Assembly: GCA_003972855.1 (NCBI GenBank)
Contig: QOAS01000019.1
Span: forward strand, 1-7,851
Source: Gammaproteobacteria bacterium
GTDB lineage: Bacteria > Aquificota > Aquificia > Aquificales > QOAS01
Direction of reading: 5' to 3'
Length of the DNA: 7,851 nucleotides
Position numbers and translations under genes: made by a program
Notes under the pieces: generated by a model
Databases searched by the model: none
The model's input: the letters and a program-made list of their open reading frames with translations, nothing else
What the model was told of the DNA's origin: nothing
Shown: piece by piece, positions 1 to 5,756 of the stretch
How positions within the stretch are numbered: the first letter of the stretch is position 1
Layout of the letters: every line of letters begins with the position of its first letter

Positions 1-1039
1 CTTCGGTTACGATTTTTTCGCCGTCCCTTAAGCCGGAAAGAACTTCAACCTTATCCCCGTAAGTGAGACCCAATCTTACAAACCTAAGGTGGAGGATTCC
101 TTGTTTATCAACAACATAAACAGCGGTAAAATCCCCCCATTTAAAAACCGCCTTTTTGGGAATAAGAATAGTTTTTTCACTCCTTATGTCGGGTACTTCA
201 ATATAAACCGATTTTCCCGAACCTAATTTGCAATTTTCGGGAAGACTGACCTTTACCATAAAGGTTCGGCTCATGGGGTCTACCGAAGGTGAAACGGTTT
301 TAACCTTTCCCTCAACGGTTTTTCCGTTTACCTCCACCTTTAGGGTTTGACCCACCTTTATCCTTCCGAAAAGGCGCTCGGGCAGGTAAACAACCGCTTC
401 GTAGGGAGGTTTATCAATTACCACCAAAAGGCTTCCCGGTCCCACAAAGTCTCCTTCGTTTACGGGACGCAGGGATACAACCCCGTCAAAGGGAGCCTTT
501 ATTTTTGCATATCTAAGGTTGTTTTCAATTGTCTTTAGCGCAGAGGTTAGGGATTTCACCGCATTTTCCAAAGCTTCGTATTGGGCTTTTGCCATGTCCA
601 GTTGTTGTTCGGTAACACCGCCTATGTCCTTTAGAGCCAAAAGCCTTTCGTAGGTTCTCTTTGCAGCCCAAGCTTGGGCTTTGGTCGCCTCAATTTGGTG
701 TTTTAAACTCTCCCTTTGGGCTATTAAATCTTTTGGGTCTATAACCATAAGGAGTTGTCCCTTTTTTACTTTATCGCCCACATCTACCAAAACTTTTTCA
801 ACAAAACCCGCTATGCGGGTAGAAATTCTTGCGCTATCTTGGGCGACAACGGTTCCCGCAAATTTAGAAGTAACCACTTTTTCTTCCGCTTTTACCGTTT
901 GAACTTTTAATCCGGAAACCTTTTGGGGTGTTTCGTGAACTTCCGCCGGAGCAACTTTGGGGTGGAAAACTCCCCCCAGCCAAGCGACGGTTAAAGCCAT
1001 AACTCCGGTAAATCCTCCCCACTTGATTACGCTTTTCAT
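1..1039 (-). CDS. RND-type efflux periplasmic adaptor (membrane fusion protein), 3' end outside window
   Basis: Periplasmic adaptor that would bridge an inner-membrane RND pump and the TolC-like channel encoded just upstream. I translated 346 residues with no stop before the left edge, so the C-terminus is missing. Residues about 8-25 form one hydrophobic N-terminal anchor. Two lipoyl/barrel-sandwich halves follow at about 61-101 (GFVEKVLVDVGDKVKKGQLL) and 178-208 (KAPFDGVV, then VNEGDFVGPGSLL). They flank an alpha-helical hairpin at about 103-177. A beta-barrel domain lies at about 212-285 (including SVDPMSRTFMVKV), and the start of a membrane-proximal domain follows. The ATG overlaps the tolC stop codon (TAATG). 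A GGGAGG Shine-Dalgarno sits inside the last tolC codons, 10 nt upstream, so the two genes are translated from one message. Family assignment is firm; the substrate (drug, metal or other) cannot be told without the pump gene. Confidence 0.93.
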   Translation of the reverse strand, partial: MKSVIKWGGFTGVMALTVAWLGGVFHPKVAPAEVHETPQKVSGLKVQTVKAEEKVVTSKFAGTVVAQDSARISTRIAGFVEKVLVDVGDKVKKGQLLMVIDPKDLIAQRESLKHQIEATKAQAWAAKRTYERLLALKDIGGVTEQQLDMAKAQYEALENAVKSLTSALKTIENNLRYAKIKAPFDGVVSLRPVNEGDFVGPGSLLVVIDKPPYEAVVYLPERLFGRIKVGQTLKVEVNGKTVEGKVKTVSPSVDPMSRTFMVKVSLPENCKLGSGKSVYIEVPDIRSEKTILIPKKAVFKWGDFTAVYVVDKQGILHLRFVRLGLTYGDKVEVLSGLRDGEKIVTE

Positions 1040-2418
1040 TACTTAAGCACCTCCCAAATTTTTCCCGCGGTGTTGTAGAGTTTTAGGTAGGCTTTATTGC
1101 ACTCGTAGAGGGCTTTAGCCCTTTCAAATCGGGCGTTATCCAGTTGGGTTTGAACGTCCAGAAGGTCTACAATTCTCGCCAAACCCTGTTTATATCGGGC
1201 GGTTATTATCTTAAGGGATTCCTTTGCCTGCTCTATTTTTGCCAAAGCTTCCCTATATTTGGCATAGGCGGTTTGGTATTCCTTAAAGGCTCTGGTCAGT
1301 TCAAACTTTATACCTTTCCGGGCGTATTCCAAAGTGGTTCTAAGTTCCCTTTCTTTTTCTTTTAGCATTCTTACTTTGTTAAAGGCGTTAAGACCATCAA
1401 AGAGTTTCCATTGGAAACCTATCCCAACCATGTAAGAATTGGCAACAAAATTCCCCACTCTATTGTTGTCATATAGGTGATATTCGCCAAAGGCTACAAA
1501 ATCGGGTAAATAGTTACCCCAAGTAGCCTTTTTGTAGTAATTTACGGCGGTAATACCCTCTTTAAGCGCCACAAGGTCCTTTCTGGAATCCACAGCCCAC
1601 TTAAGGAGTTTTTTAAACTCCTTCCTAACCGCTTGGGGTGAGGGACATTGAAGTTTCCCCTTTAAGGTTAATTTATCGGGATTCCAATTTTGGTTGAGCA
1701 AAAGGGAAAGAGCCTTTTTGGCTACAAAAAGGTTGTTCTTAGCCTCTTCATTTTTAGCCTTTACCGATTCGTAATAAACCTTTACCCTCAAAAGGTCGGA
1801 GTAAAGCGCCAAACCCGTTTTGTGCATTCTTTCAACGAGTTTAAGGTGGTGGCTGATGTCTTTGAGGGCGGTTTCGGTTGCCTTTACCGCCTGTTTGGCG
1901 TATAGGGTTTTTAAAAAGGTATCTACTACGGTGTAGGCAATTTCTTCCGCTTTGCGCTGGCTCATCAACTCTTGGGCTTTCCATTCAAAAAACTTACCCT
2001 TTAGGGCGTTGCGGATTTTACCTCCCATCCAAAGGGGAATTTGCACCTTTAGGGAGAGGTCGTAAATTTGGTTACTACCGGGGTTGTTGAAATAGTTTTC
2101 CATATCAAGGAAGGCTTTTGCAAGACCCCCCACCGTTAAAGAAGGAGGACGGGGAAATTGCAAAGAGTGGGTGTTCATTCTAAACATAATTGAGTAAGGA
2201 GGTTGGTTGGTTCTCATAAAAAAGTAGGAAAGGGATATTTGGGGAAAAAGATAACCCTTAAAGGCTTCGTATTGGTATCTCTTTTGGCTCACCTTATATT
2301 TTTCCGCCTTTAATTCCAAATTTTCCTTTAAGGCTATATCTACCGCTTCCTTAAGGGTTAGTTCTTTTGCGGTTAGGCTTGCGGAGAAAAGTAAACCAAG
2401 CAATAATACTTTTTTCAT
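1039..2418 (-). CDS. TolC family outer-membrane efflux channel
   Basis: Outer-membrane channel of a tripartite efflux or secretion system, expected to form a trimeric beta-barrel with a long periplasmic helical tunnel. The 459 residues are a normal length. A signal peptide covers about residues 1-17 (MKKVLLLGLLFSASLTA, then KE), with no lipobox cysteine. The first outer-membrane efflux repeat begins with TLKEAVDIALKENLELKAEK and ends near residue 240. The second contains the typical C-terminal pattern RYKQGLARIVDLLDVQTQL, then a helix and a terminal NTAGKIWEVLK. The start is supported by GGGAGG at 2427-2432, 8 nt before the ATG. The gene is first in a leftward operon with the adaptor gene. 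Its upstream region carries a promoter, an inverted repeat and a small leader frame. I leave the symbol empty because many paralogues of this family exist. Confidence 0.94.
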   Translation of the reverse strand: MKKVLLLGLLFSASLTAKELTLKEAVDIALKENLELKAEKYKVSQKRYQYEAFKGYLFPQISLSYFFMRTNQPPYSIMFRMNTHSLQFPRPPSLTVGGLAKAFLDMENYFNNPGSNQIYDLSLKVQIPLWMGGKIRNALKGKFFEWKAQELMSQRKAEEIAYTVVDTFLKTLYAKQAVKATETALKDISHHLKLVERMHKTGLALYSDLLRVKVYYESVKAKNEEAKNNLFVAKKALSLLLNQNWNPDKLTLKGKLQCPSPQAVRKEFKKLLKWAVDSRKDLVALKEGITAVNYYKKATWGNYLPDFVAFGEYHLYDNNRVGNFVANSYMVGIGFQWKLFDGLNAFNKVRMLKEKERELRTTLEYARKGIKFELTRAFKEYQTAYAKYREALAKIEQAKESLKIITARYKQGLARIVDLLDVQTQLDNARFERAKALYECNKAYLKLYNTAGKIWEVLK

Positions 2419-2474
2419 TCTGAAAGCCTCCCAAATGGTTTTAACAGATTAAGCATTTTCCCTCTGAAAAACAT
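2415..2474 (-). CDS. possible 19-codon leader peptide overlapping the tolC-like start
   Basis: A short frame reads MFFRGKMLNLLKPFGRLSE. An in-frame TAG stands immediately before its ATG. Its own TGA stop shares 4 bases with the start of the tolC-like gene (ATGA). A second in-frame ATG at 2456 has GAGGG 3 nt upstream and would give 13 residues. The tolC Shine-Dalgarno lies inside this frame. The arrangement suits translational coupling or a leader peptide, but so short a frame can occur by chance, so this is tentative. Confidence 0.3.
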   Translation of the reverse strand: MFFRGKMLNLLKPFGRLSE

Positions 2475-2500
2475 CTATCTGTGTCGTTATATTTAGATGT
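2471..2500. repeat. inverted repeat, candidate operator or leader hairpin before the tolC-like gene
   Basis: Two perfect 7-bp arms, ACATCTA (2471-2477) and TAGATGT (2494-2500), are separated by 16 bp. The repeat lies just downstream of the predicted leftward transcription start (about 2506). It could therefore be a repressor site or a weak hairpin in the mRNA leader. The first ATG of the candidate leader peptide falls inside one arm. No regulator gene is visible in the window. Confidence 0.4.
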
Positions 2501-2512
2501 TAGAATATACGA

Positions 2513-2542
2513 AATATCGCATAAACTTATATCCTCTGTCAA
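2513..2542 (-). promoter_or_regulatory. predicted sigma70-type promoter for the efflux operon
   Basis: Read leftward, a perfect TTGACA -35 (2542-2537) is followed after 18 bp by GATATT (2518-2513). A TGC directly before it resembles an extended -10 element. Transcription would start near 2506, giving a leader of about 88 nt before the tolC-like ATG. It is predicted from sequence only. Confidence 0.5.
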
Positions 2543-2564
2543 GGTCTTTTTTCAATCCAAAATT

Positions 2565-2570
2565 TATAAT
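2565..2570 (+). promoter_or_regulatory. perfect TATAAT -10 element upstream of panD
   Basis: TATAAT lies 15 bp before the chosen panD ATG. No convincing -35 hexamer is found 16-18 bp upstream. If used, transcription would start near 2577 and leave a leader of only about 9 nt, too short for a normal Shine-Dalgarno; none is seen. The element may be active or may be chance in an AT-rich spacer. Confidence 0.4.
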
Positions 2571-2585
2571 ATTTCCAAATTAAAA

Positions 2586-2963
2586 ATGAAACGGCTTATG
2601 CTGAAATCCAAAATACACCAAATTACCGTAACCGGAGCGGAGCTTTATTACGAAGGGAGTTTATCCTTGGACGAGGAACTTATGAAGCTCGCCAACCTTA
2701 TACCTTACGAAAAGGTGGAGGTTTACAACATAAACAACGGGGAAAGGTTTTCCACCTATATAATCCCCGCTCCCGCGGGAAGTGGGATATGTCGCCTAAA
2801 CGGTGCGGCGGCGCGAAAGGGGACAAAAGGGGACAAAATAATCATCGTTTCCTACGCGGTTGTAGACGAAGAGGAACTTTCAAACTTTAAACCTTCCATT
2901 GTTTACATAGGGGAAAACAACACCGTAAAGGCGGTAAAAAATTTTGAAACTACGGAGGTTTAA
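2586..2963 (+). CDS. panD: aspartate 1-decarboxylase (pyruvoyl-dependent)
   Basis: Makes beta-alanine from L-aspartate for pantothenate and coenzyme A synthesis in the cytoplasm. The precursor self-cleaves between Gly24 and Ser25 to make the pyruvoyl cofactor; that site is present as YEGS. With the start at 2586 the protein has 125 residues, close to the 126 of the E. coli enzyme as I recall it. The N-terminus MKRLMLKSK then lines up without a gap with E. coli MIRTMLQGK. Key residues keep the E. coli numbering: Lys9, Arg54 and Tyr58 in RFSTY, and Asn72 in NGAAA. The frame stays open upstream to a GTG at 2481, but those 35 extra residues are not like the family. The next in-frame ATG (2598) is a less favoured alternative start. 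No Shine-Dalgarno is visible. A small membrane protein gene follows after 6 bp. Confidence 0.95.
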   Translation: MKRLMLKSKIHQITVTGAELYYEGSLSLDEELMKLANLIPYEKVEVYNINNGERFSTYIIPAPAGSGICRLNGAAARKGTKGDKIIIVSYAVVDEEELSNFKPSIVYIGENNTVKAVKNFETTEV

Positions 2964-2969
2964 AGAAAA

Positions 2970-3203
2970 GTGGACACATTTTTAGTTTTCTACGGTTACT
3001 TATCCTTAGCCTTCGGGTGGGGTTTTTACGCGGTAGTTTTTACCTCCTTCGGTTTAACAATATTTTTCCACCTTAAGGAAAAAAATCTCTATAAAACCGC
3101 GGAAAGGTTTATTCGGAGTATGGTTACCTTGGGGGTTATCAACCTAATTATTGCCTTCCTTTTTTCCTCGTTTGCAACCTTCAAATGGTTTTTAAACTCT
3201 TAA
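2970..3203 (+). CDS. small two-helix membrane protein of unknown function
   Basis: A 77-residue protein starting with GTG. A GGAGG inside the last codons of panD lies 11 nt upstream, rather far but usable, and only 6 bp separate the genes, so co-transcription with panD is likely. Two hydrophobic segments are visible at about residues 4-33 and 50-73. A charged loop between them (HLKEKNLYKTAERFIRS) is positive and so likely cytoplasmic. I recognise no family. Cotranscription is the only hint of function; a link to beta-alanine or pantothenate would be speculation. The last 4 bases overlap the convergent gene on the other strand. Confidence 0.7.
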   Translation: MDTFLVFYGYLSLAFGWGFYAVVFTSFGLTIFFHLKEKNLYKTAERFIRSMVTLGVINLIIAFLFSSFATFKWFLNS

Positions 3204-3451
3204 ACCTCCTCCCACTCAAAGTATTGGGTTTCTATTATCCTCCTTATACGGTTTAGAAATTCTTCCTTTTCCATTGAAAGGTTTACCTTCACTTTTTTAA
3301 AGGTCGTCCAGTGTTTTTTGTTTTCATACTTTAAACCTTGGATGTATATATCCCCATCTTTCCACACATGCACTTGCCAACCTTTTCCTAAATAAAACAC
3401 CAAAACATCCTCACCGCTACTTTCCAGGAGCTTGGAAAGGCTTTCTCCCAT
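3200..3451 (-). CDS. hypothetical protein, 83 residues
   Basis: A soluble-looking small protein with no signal peptide or membrane segment. The N-terminal half alternates hydrophobic and polar residues in a strand-like way (VLVFYLGKGWQVHVWKDG, then DIYIQGL). The C-terminal third looks helical and charged (MEKEEFLNRIRRIIETQ). I do not recognise the family. The start at 3451 is the only ATG near the N-terminus and has no Shine-Dalgarno. A TAAATT sequence 7 nt before the ATG resembles the -10 of a leaderless transcript. It is divergent from the NERD-helicase gene (30 bp apart) and convergent with the small membrane gene (4 bp overlap). Strand-helix composition and reading through the whole space between two genes make it more likely real than not. 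Confidence 0.6.
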   Translation of the reverse strand: MGESLSKLLESSGEDVLVFYLGKGWQVHVWKDGDIYIQGLKYENKKHWTTFKKVKVNLSMEKEEFLNRIRRIIETQYFEWEEV

Positions 3452-3481
3452 AAGTTAAAATTTAAAATTAGCAATTTGTAG
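3452..3481. promoter_or_regulatory. 30-bp AT-rich divergent spacer, probable back-to-back promoters
   Basis: This spacer separates two divergent start codons and contains no Shine-Dalgarno for either gene. Rightward, TAAAAT (3463-3468) matches the -10 consensus at 5 of 6 positions and lies 13 nt before the helicase ATG. Leftward, TAAATT lies 7 nt before the ATG of the 83-residue gene. Both transcripts would then have almost no leader. The -35 regions would fall inside the opposite gene, and none is convincing. Confidence 0.4.
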
Positions 3482-5263
3482 ATGGCAAAAATTTTTATAC
3501 CGCAAGACTTTACCCCCGAAAGGGGAAGATATTTTGAAGCGGAAAGTCTCGCCTTAAACAAATTGAAAAAAGCCTTTGAAAAAGATAGAGATGTGGTTAT
3601 TTATTTTCATCCCGTAATTTATATTCCCAAATTTGGAAGGGAAATAGCACCCGACATAATTTGGTTTAAAAACAATGTTGGAGCGGTTATAATTGAGGTC
3701 AAAGCGTGGAGTTACAATTTTCTAAAAGACTGCAAAGTTGTAAAAGGTAGATTAAAACATCTTAAGTCGGGGAAATCTTATACCAACCCGGTTTACGAAG
3801 TGAGAAAATTCCTTGAAGGTTTAATGGATTTAGGCGGAAAACCGGTGGGATGGGTCTTCTTTTTACCCAATCTTTCCTACAAAGATTACGATAAACTCGG
3901 CGAGGACATAAAAAGGTTTATCCCCAAGGAAAGGACTATTTTTCAAGAGGATTACAGTGAAATAACTTCAAAGGAAATTATTAGGGAAAAAATTTTTGGC
4001 ACTTTGGCAAGTTTTTATACGAAAATACCACAAAATGTTATAGAGGAGAGTTTGAAAAAACTAAAAAAGATACTATTTCCTTATTTGGAAATCCCTCAAA
4101 GTGACAATATTTTGGACGAAGTTCAAGAGCAAATTTTGTATAACTTGCGGGAAGGTCACAAAATAATACGCGGAGGTCCGGGAAGCGGAAAAACGGTAAC
4201 CCTTTTGGGAAAAGCCATTCACGAAGCCTTAAAGGCTTACCTTTCGGGAAAAGAGGTTTCTATACTATTCTTGACCTACACCAACGCATTGGTTAGCAAA
4301 ATAAAAAAGGACTTGGAGGATATAGTTAGGAAAAGGGAACTTCCTAAGGAAATTTTGAAATTCATTGAAGTTAGAACCTTACATTCTTATGCGGGAAGTA
4401 TTTTGCGTAAAATTGAACCCCGTATAAAAATAAGAAGAGATGAAGATTTAGTGGAAAAATTATTGGAAATTTTGAAAGAAAAAGATATTCCCGCCGAATT
4501 TAAGGTGGATTTCCTCTTGGTTGATGAAAGTCAAGATTTAAAACTCTCATGGTTTAAACTTTTACACAAAATAAAAAAAGAAAATTCCGTAGTGGCTTTT
4601 GGAGTGGATGAAACCCAAAGAATTTATGAAGATACCAATTGGAAGTGGAAAGATACCGGTTTTGAAGCGAGGGGTAACGTAATAGTTTTGAAAAAAATCT
4701 ACCGAAGTGCGGGTAAAATATTAGACCTCGCCGTAGAGTTTCTAAAAAGAGACCCGCAATTGGTAAAACAGCTAAGGGAATTGGAGAATTACTGGTTAGA
4801 CGAGGTAGAAAAATTTGATTCCTTAGAAGGGAAGGTAGAAATAAAAGTTGCGGAAAAATACTATAACGAAACCGTAAAAGTTTTGGAAAGCCTCCTATAC
4901 CGTTACAAACCGGGGGAAATTCTTATTTTAACTCCCGGCAATTGGAGCAATTTTTATAAATTCCTCTCGGAGAGGTTTGAAGGTTTAGTTCACTTTCCGA
5001 ACTTGACAAAAGAAAAGGAACTGCACCCTTCTAAGGTTAACATTACAACATACTATTCCTCCAAAGGTTTGGAAGCAAAAGTCGCCATTGTTGTGGGTTT
5101 TGAAAGGCTTTTTGAAACGGAAAATAAAAAGGCGGAAAACCTCCGAAGGTTAAGAAGACTTGGATTTGTAGCCCTCACCAGAGCTCAAAAGGAGCTTTAT
5201 GTTATCGGTGGAAAAAATCACGGAGCCCTTAGGGAGCTTATAGAAATAATCAACCGCGCTTGA
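3482..5263 (+). CDS. NERD nuclease-like domain fused to UvrD-type SF1 helicase
   Basis: A 593-residue predicted DNA helicase with an N-terminal nuclease-related (NERD) domain. In the NERD part (about 10-150), Glu19/Glu21, Asp58 in PDIIWF and Glu72-x-Lys74 in IIEVKAW match the acidic-Asp-ExK pattern of this restriction-endonuclease-like fold, so it may be catalytically competent. The helicase shows motif I GGPGSGKT (231-238), motif Ia LTYTN (264-268), motif II VDESQD (347-352), motif III GVDETQRIYED (374-384), motif IV region KIYRSAGKI (405-413), motif V YYSSKGLEAKVAIV (524-537) and motif VI VALTRAQ (563-569). The usual large UvrD insertions are reduced. The ATG at 3482 has no Shine-Dalgarno. 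The gene looks AT-richer than the ribosomal genes beside it, which could mean transfer. Its role is unproven; DNA repair or defence against foreign DNA are both reasonable for the family. Confidence 0.9.
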   Translation: MAKIFIPQDFTPERGRYFEAESLALNKLKKAFEKDRDVVIYFHPVIYIPKFGREIAPDIIWFKNNVGAVIIEVKAWSYNFLKDCKVVKGRLKHLKSGKSYTNPVYEVRKFLEGLMDLGGKPVGWVFFLPNLSYKDYDKLGEDIKRFIPKERTIFQEDYSEITSKEIIREKIFGTLASFYTKIPQNVIEESLKKLKKILFPYLEIPQSDNILDEVQEQILYNLREGHKIIRGGPGSGKTVTLLGKAIHEALKAYLSGKEVSILFLTYTNALVSKIKKDLEDIVRKRELPKEILKFIEVRTLHSYAGSILRKIEPRIKIRRDEDLVEKLLEILKEKDIPAEFKVDFLLVDESQDLKLSWFKLLHKIKKENSVVAFGVDETQRIYEDTNWKWKDTGFEARGNVIVLKKIYRSAGKILDLAVEFLKRDPQLVKQLRELENYWLDEVEKFDSLEGKVEIKVAEKYYNETVKVLESLLYRYKPGEILILTPGNWSNFYKFLSERFEGLVHFPNLTKEKELHPSKVNITTYYSSKGLEAKVAIVVGFERLFETENKKAENLRRLRRLGFVALTRAQKELYVIGGKNHGALRELIEIINRA

Positions 5264-5287
5264 AACTCCTCTCTTTTCCCATACAAT
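5260..5287 (+). promoter_or_regulatory. predicted promoter of the rpsF-ssb-rpsR-rplI operon
   Basis: TTGAAA (5260-5265) and TACAAT (5282-5287) each match consensus at 5 of 6 positions and are 16 bp apart. The -35 overlaps the stop codon of the helicase gene. Transcription would begin near 5294, directly before the structured leader, which supports an independent transcription start for the ribosomal operon. Confidence 0.6.
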
Positions 5288-5293
5288 TTGTAA

Positions 5294-5367
5294 AACCTTG
5301 GGGGTATAAAGCCCTGCTTTCCCCTCCAAGGGGGAAAGCCGTTAAAAAAACGTCCGGAGGGTTAAAA
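5294..5367 (+). promoter_or_regulatory. structured rpsF leader with mutually exclusive hairpins
   Basis: Structure A pairs CCTTGGGGG (5296-5304) with CCTCCAAGG (5323-5331), 9 bp including one G-U. Nested inside is AAAGC (5308-5312) paired with GCTTT (5316-5320). Structure B is a perfect 9-bp hairpin, GCTTTCCCC (5316-5324) with GGGGAAAGC (5331-5339), loop 6. A and B share bases and cannot coexist. CCCTCC (5322-5327), used in both, is also exactly complementary to the rpsF Shine-Dalgarno GGAGGG (5356-5361). Many bacteria control this operon by binding of the S6:S18 complex to the rpsF leader. I infer a similar role here but cannot match the known consensus with certainty. Confidence 0.55.
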
Positions 5368-5736
5368 ATGGGTAAAAGGCACTACATCCGTGAAAGGTAT
5401 TACGAAACCGTTTTTGTTGTAAAACCTACCCTTACCGAAGAGGAGTATAAAAAGGTTGTTGAAGCGGTAAAAAATGAAATTACCCGTAAAGGAGGGGAAA
5501 TCCTCTACGAAGAAGACTGGGGACTAAAAGAATTTGCCTATCCCATTGAGAAGTTTAACCACGGAAGGTATTACCTAATTCAGTTCAAAGGGGAAAACAA
5601 AGGCGAACCTCCCTATGAGAACTTAAATCTTCCCAACGAATTGGAATTCTTCTACAGGGTTAATGAGAACATAATAAGGTGGCTAACCAGCAAGATAAAA
5701 AAGAGCGAGGTAAAGGGTCAGAAAAAGGGAGAGTAA
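5368..5736 (+). CDS. rpsF: 30S ribosomal protein S6
   Basis: S6 binds the central domain of 16S rRNA together with S18, whose gene lies two positions downstream. The 122-residue product shows the S6 pattern: RYYETVFVVKPTLTEEE (first strand), WGLKEFAYPIEKFNHGRYYL (middle) and ELEFFYRVNENIIRWL (last strand), then a basic tail. I chose ATG 5368 because GGAGGG lies 6 nt upstream and the protein then begins near the conserved region. The same frame stays open to a TTG at 5260, but that extension covers the predicted promoter and leader and has no S6 similarity. It is the first gene of the operon; ssb follows after 20 bp. Confidence 0.95.
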   Translation: MGKRHYIRERYYETVFVVKPTLTEEEYKKVVEAVKNEITRKGGEILYEEDWGLKEFAYPIEKFNHGRYYLIQFKGENKGEPPYENLNLPNELEFFYRVNENIIRWLTSKIKKSEVKGQKKGE

Positions 5737-5756
5737 GGGGAGTAATTTAAGCAATT

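Noticed and set aside
347..902. plus-strand frames at 347-538 and 681-902
   Set aside because: They lie opposite the well-supported adaptor gene and resemble no protein.
1144..2090. three plus-strand frames of about 70 codons
   Set aside because: Antisense shadows of the TolC-family gene.
2481..2585. 35-residue N-terminal extension of PanD from GTG
   Set aside because: Not part of the PanD family; the start at 2586 aligns with the E. coli N-terminus residue for residue.
3187..3208. weak inverted repeat GGTTT...AAACC at the convergent gene ends as a bidirectional terminator
   Set aside because: Stem is only about 5-7 AT-rich pairs with a bulge and sits inside coding sequence.
5316..5350. 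hairpin 5316-5339 as an intrinsic terminator
   Set aside because: On the plus strand the stem is followed by CGTT and a run of A, not T, so it does not fit a rightward terminator; in the leftward sense there is no gene to terminate.
5260..5367. N-terminal extension of the S6 frame from a TTG start
   Set aside because: It overlaps a convincing promoter and structured leader, has no S6 similarity, and ATG 5368 has a strong ribosome site.
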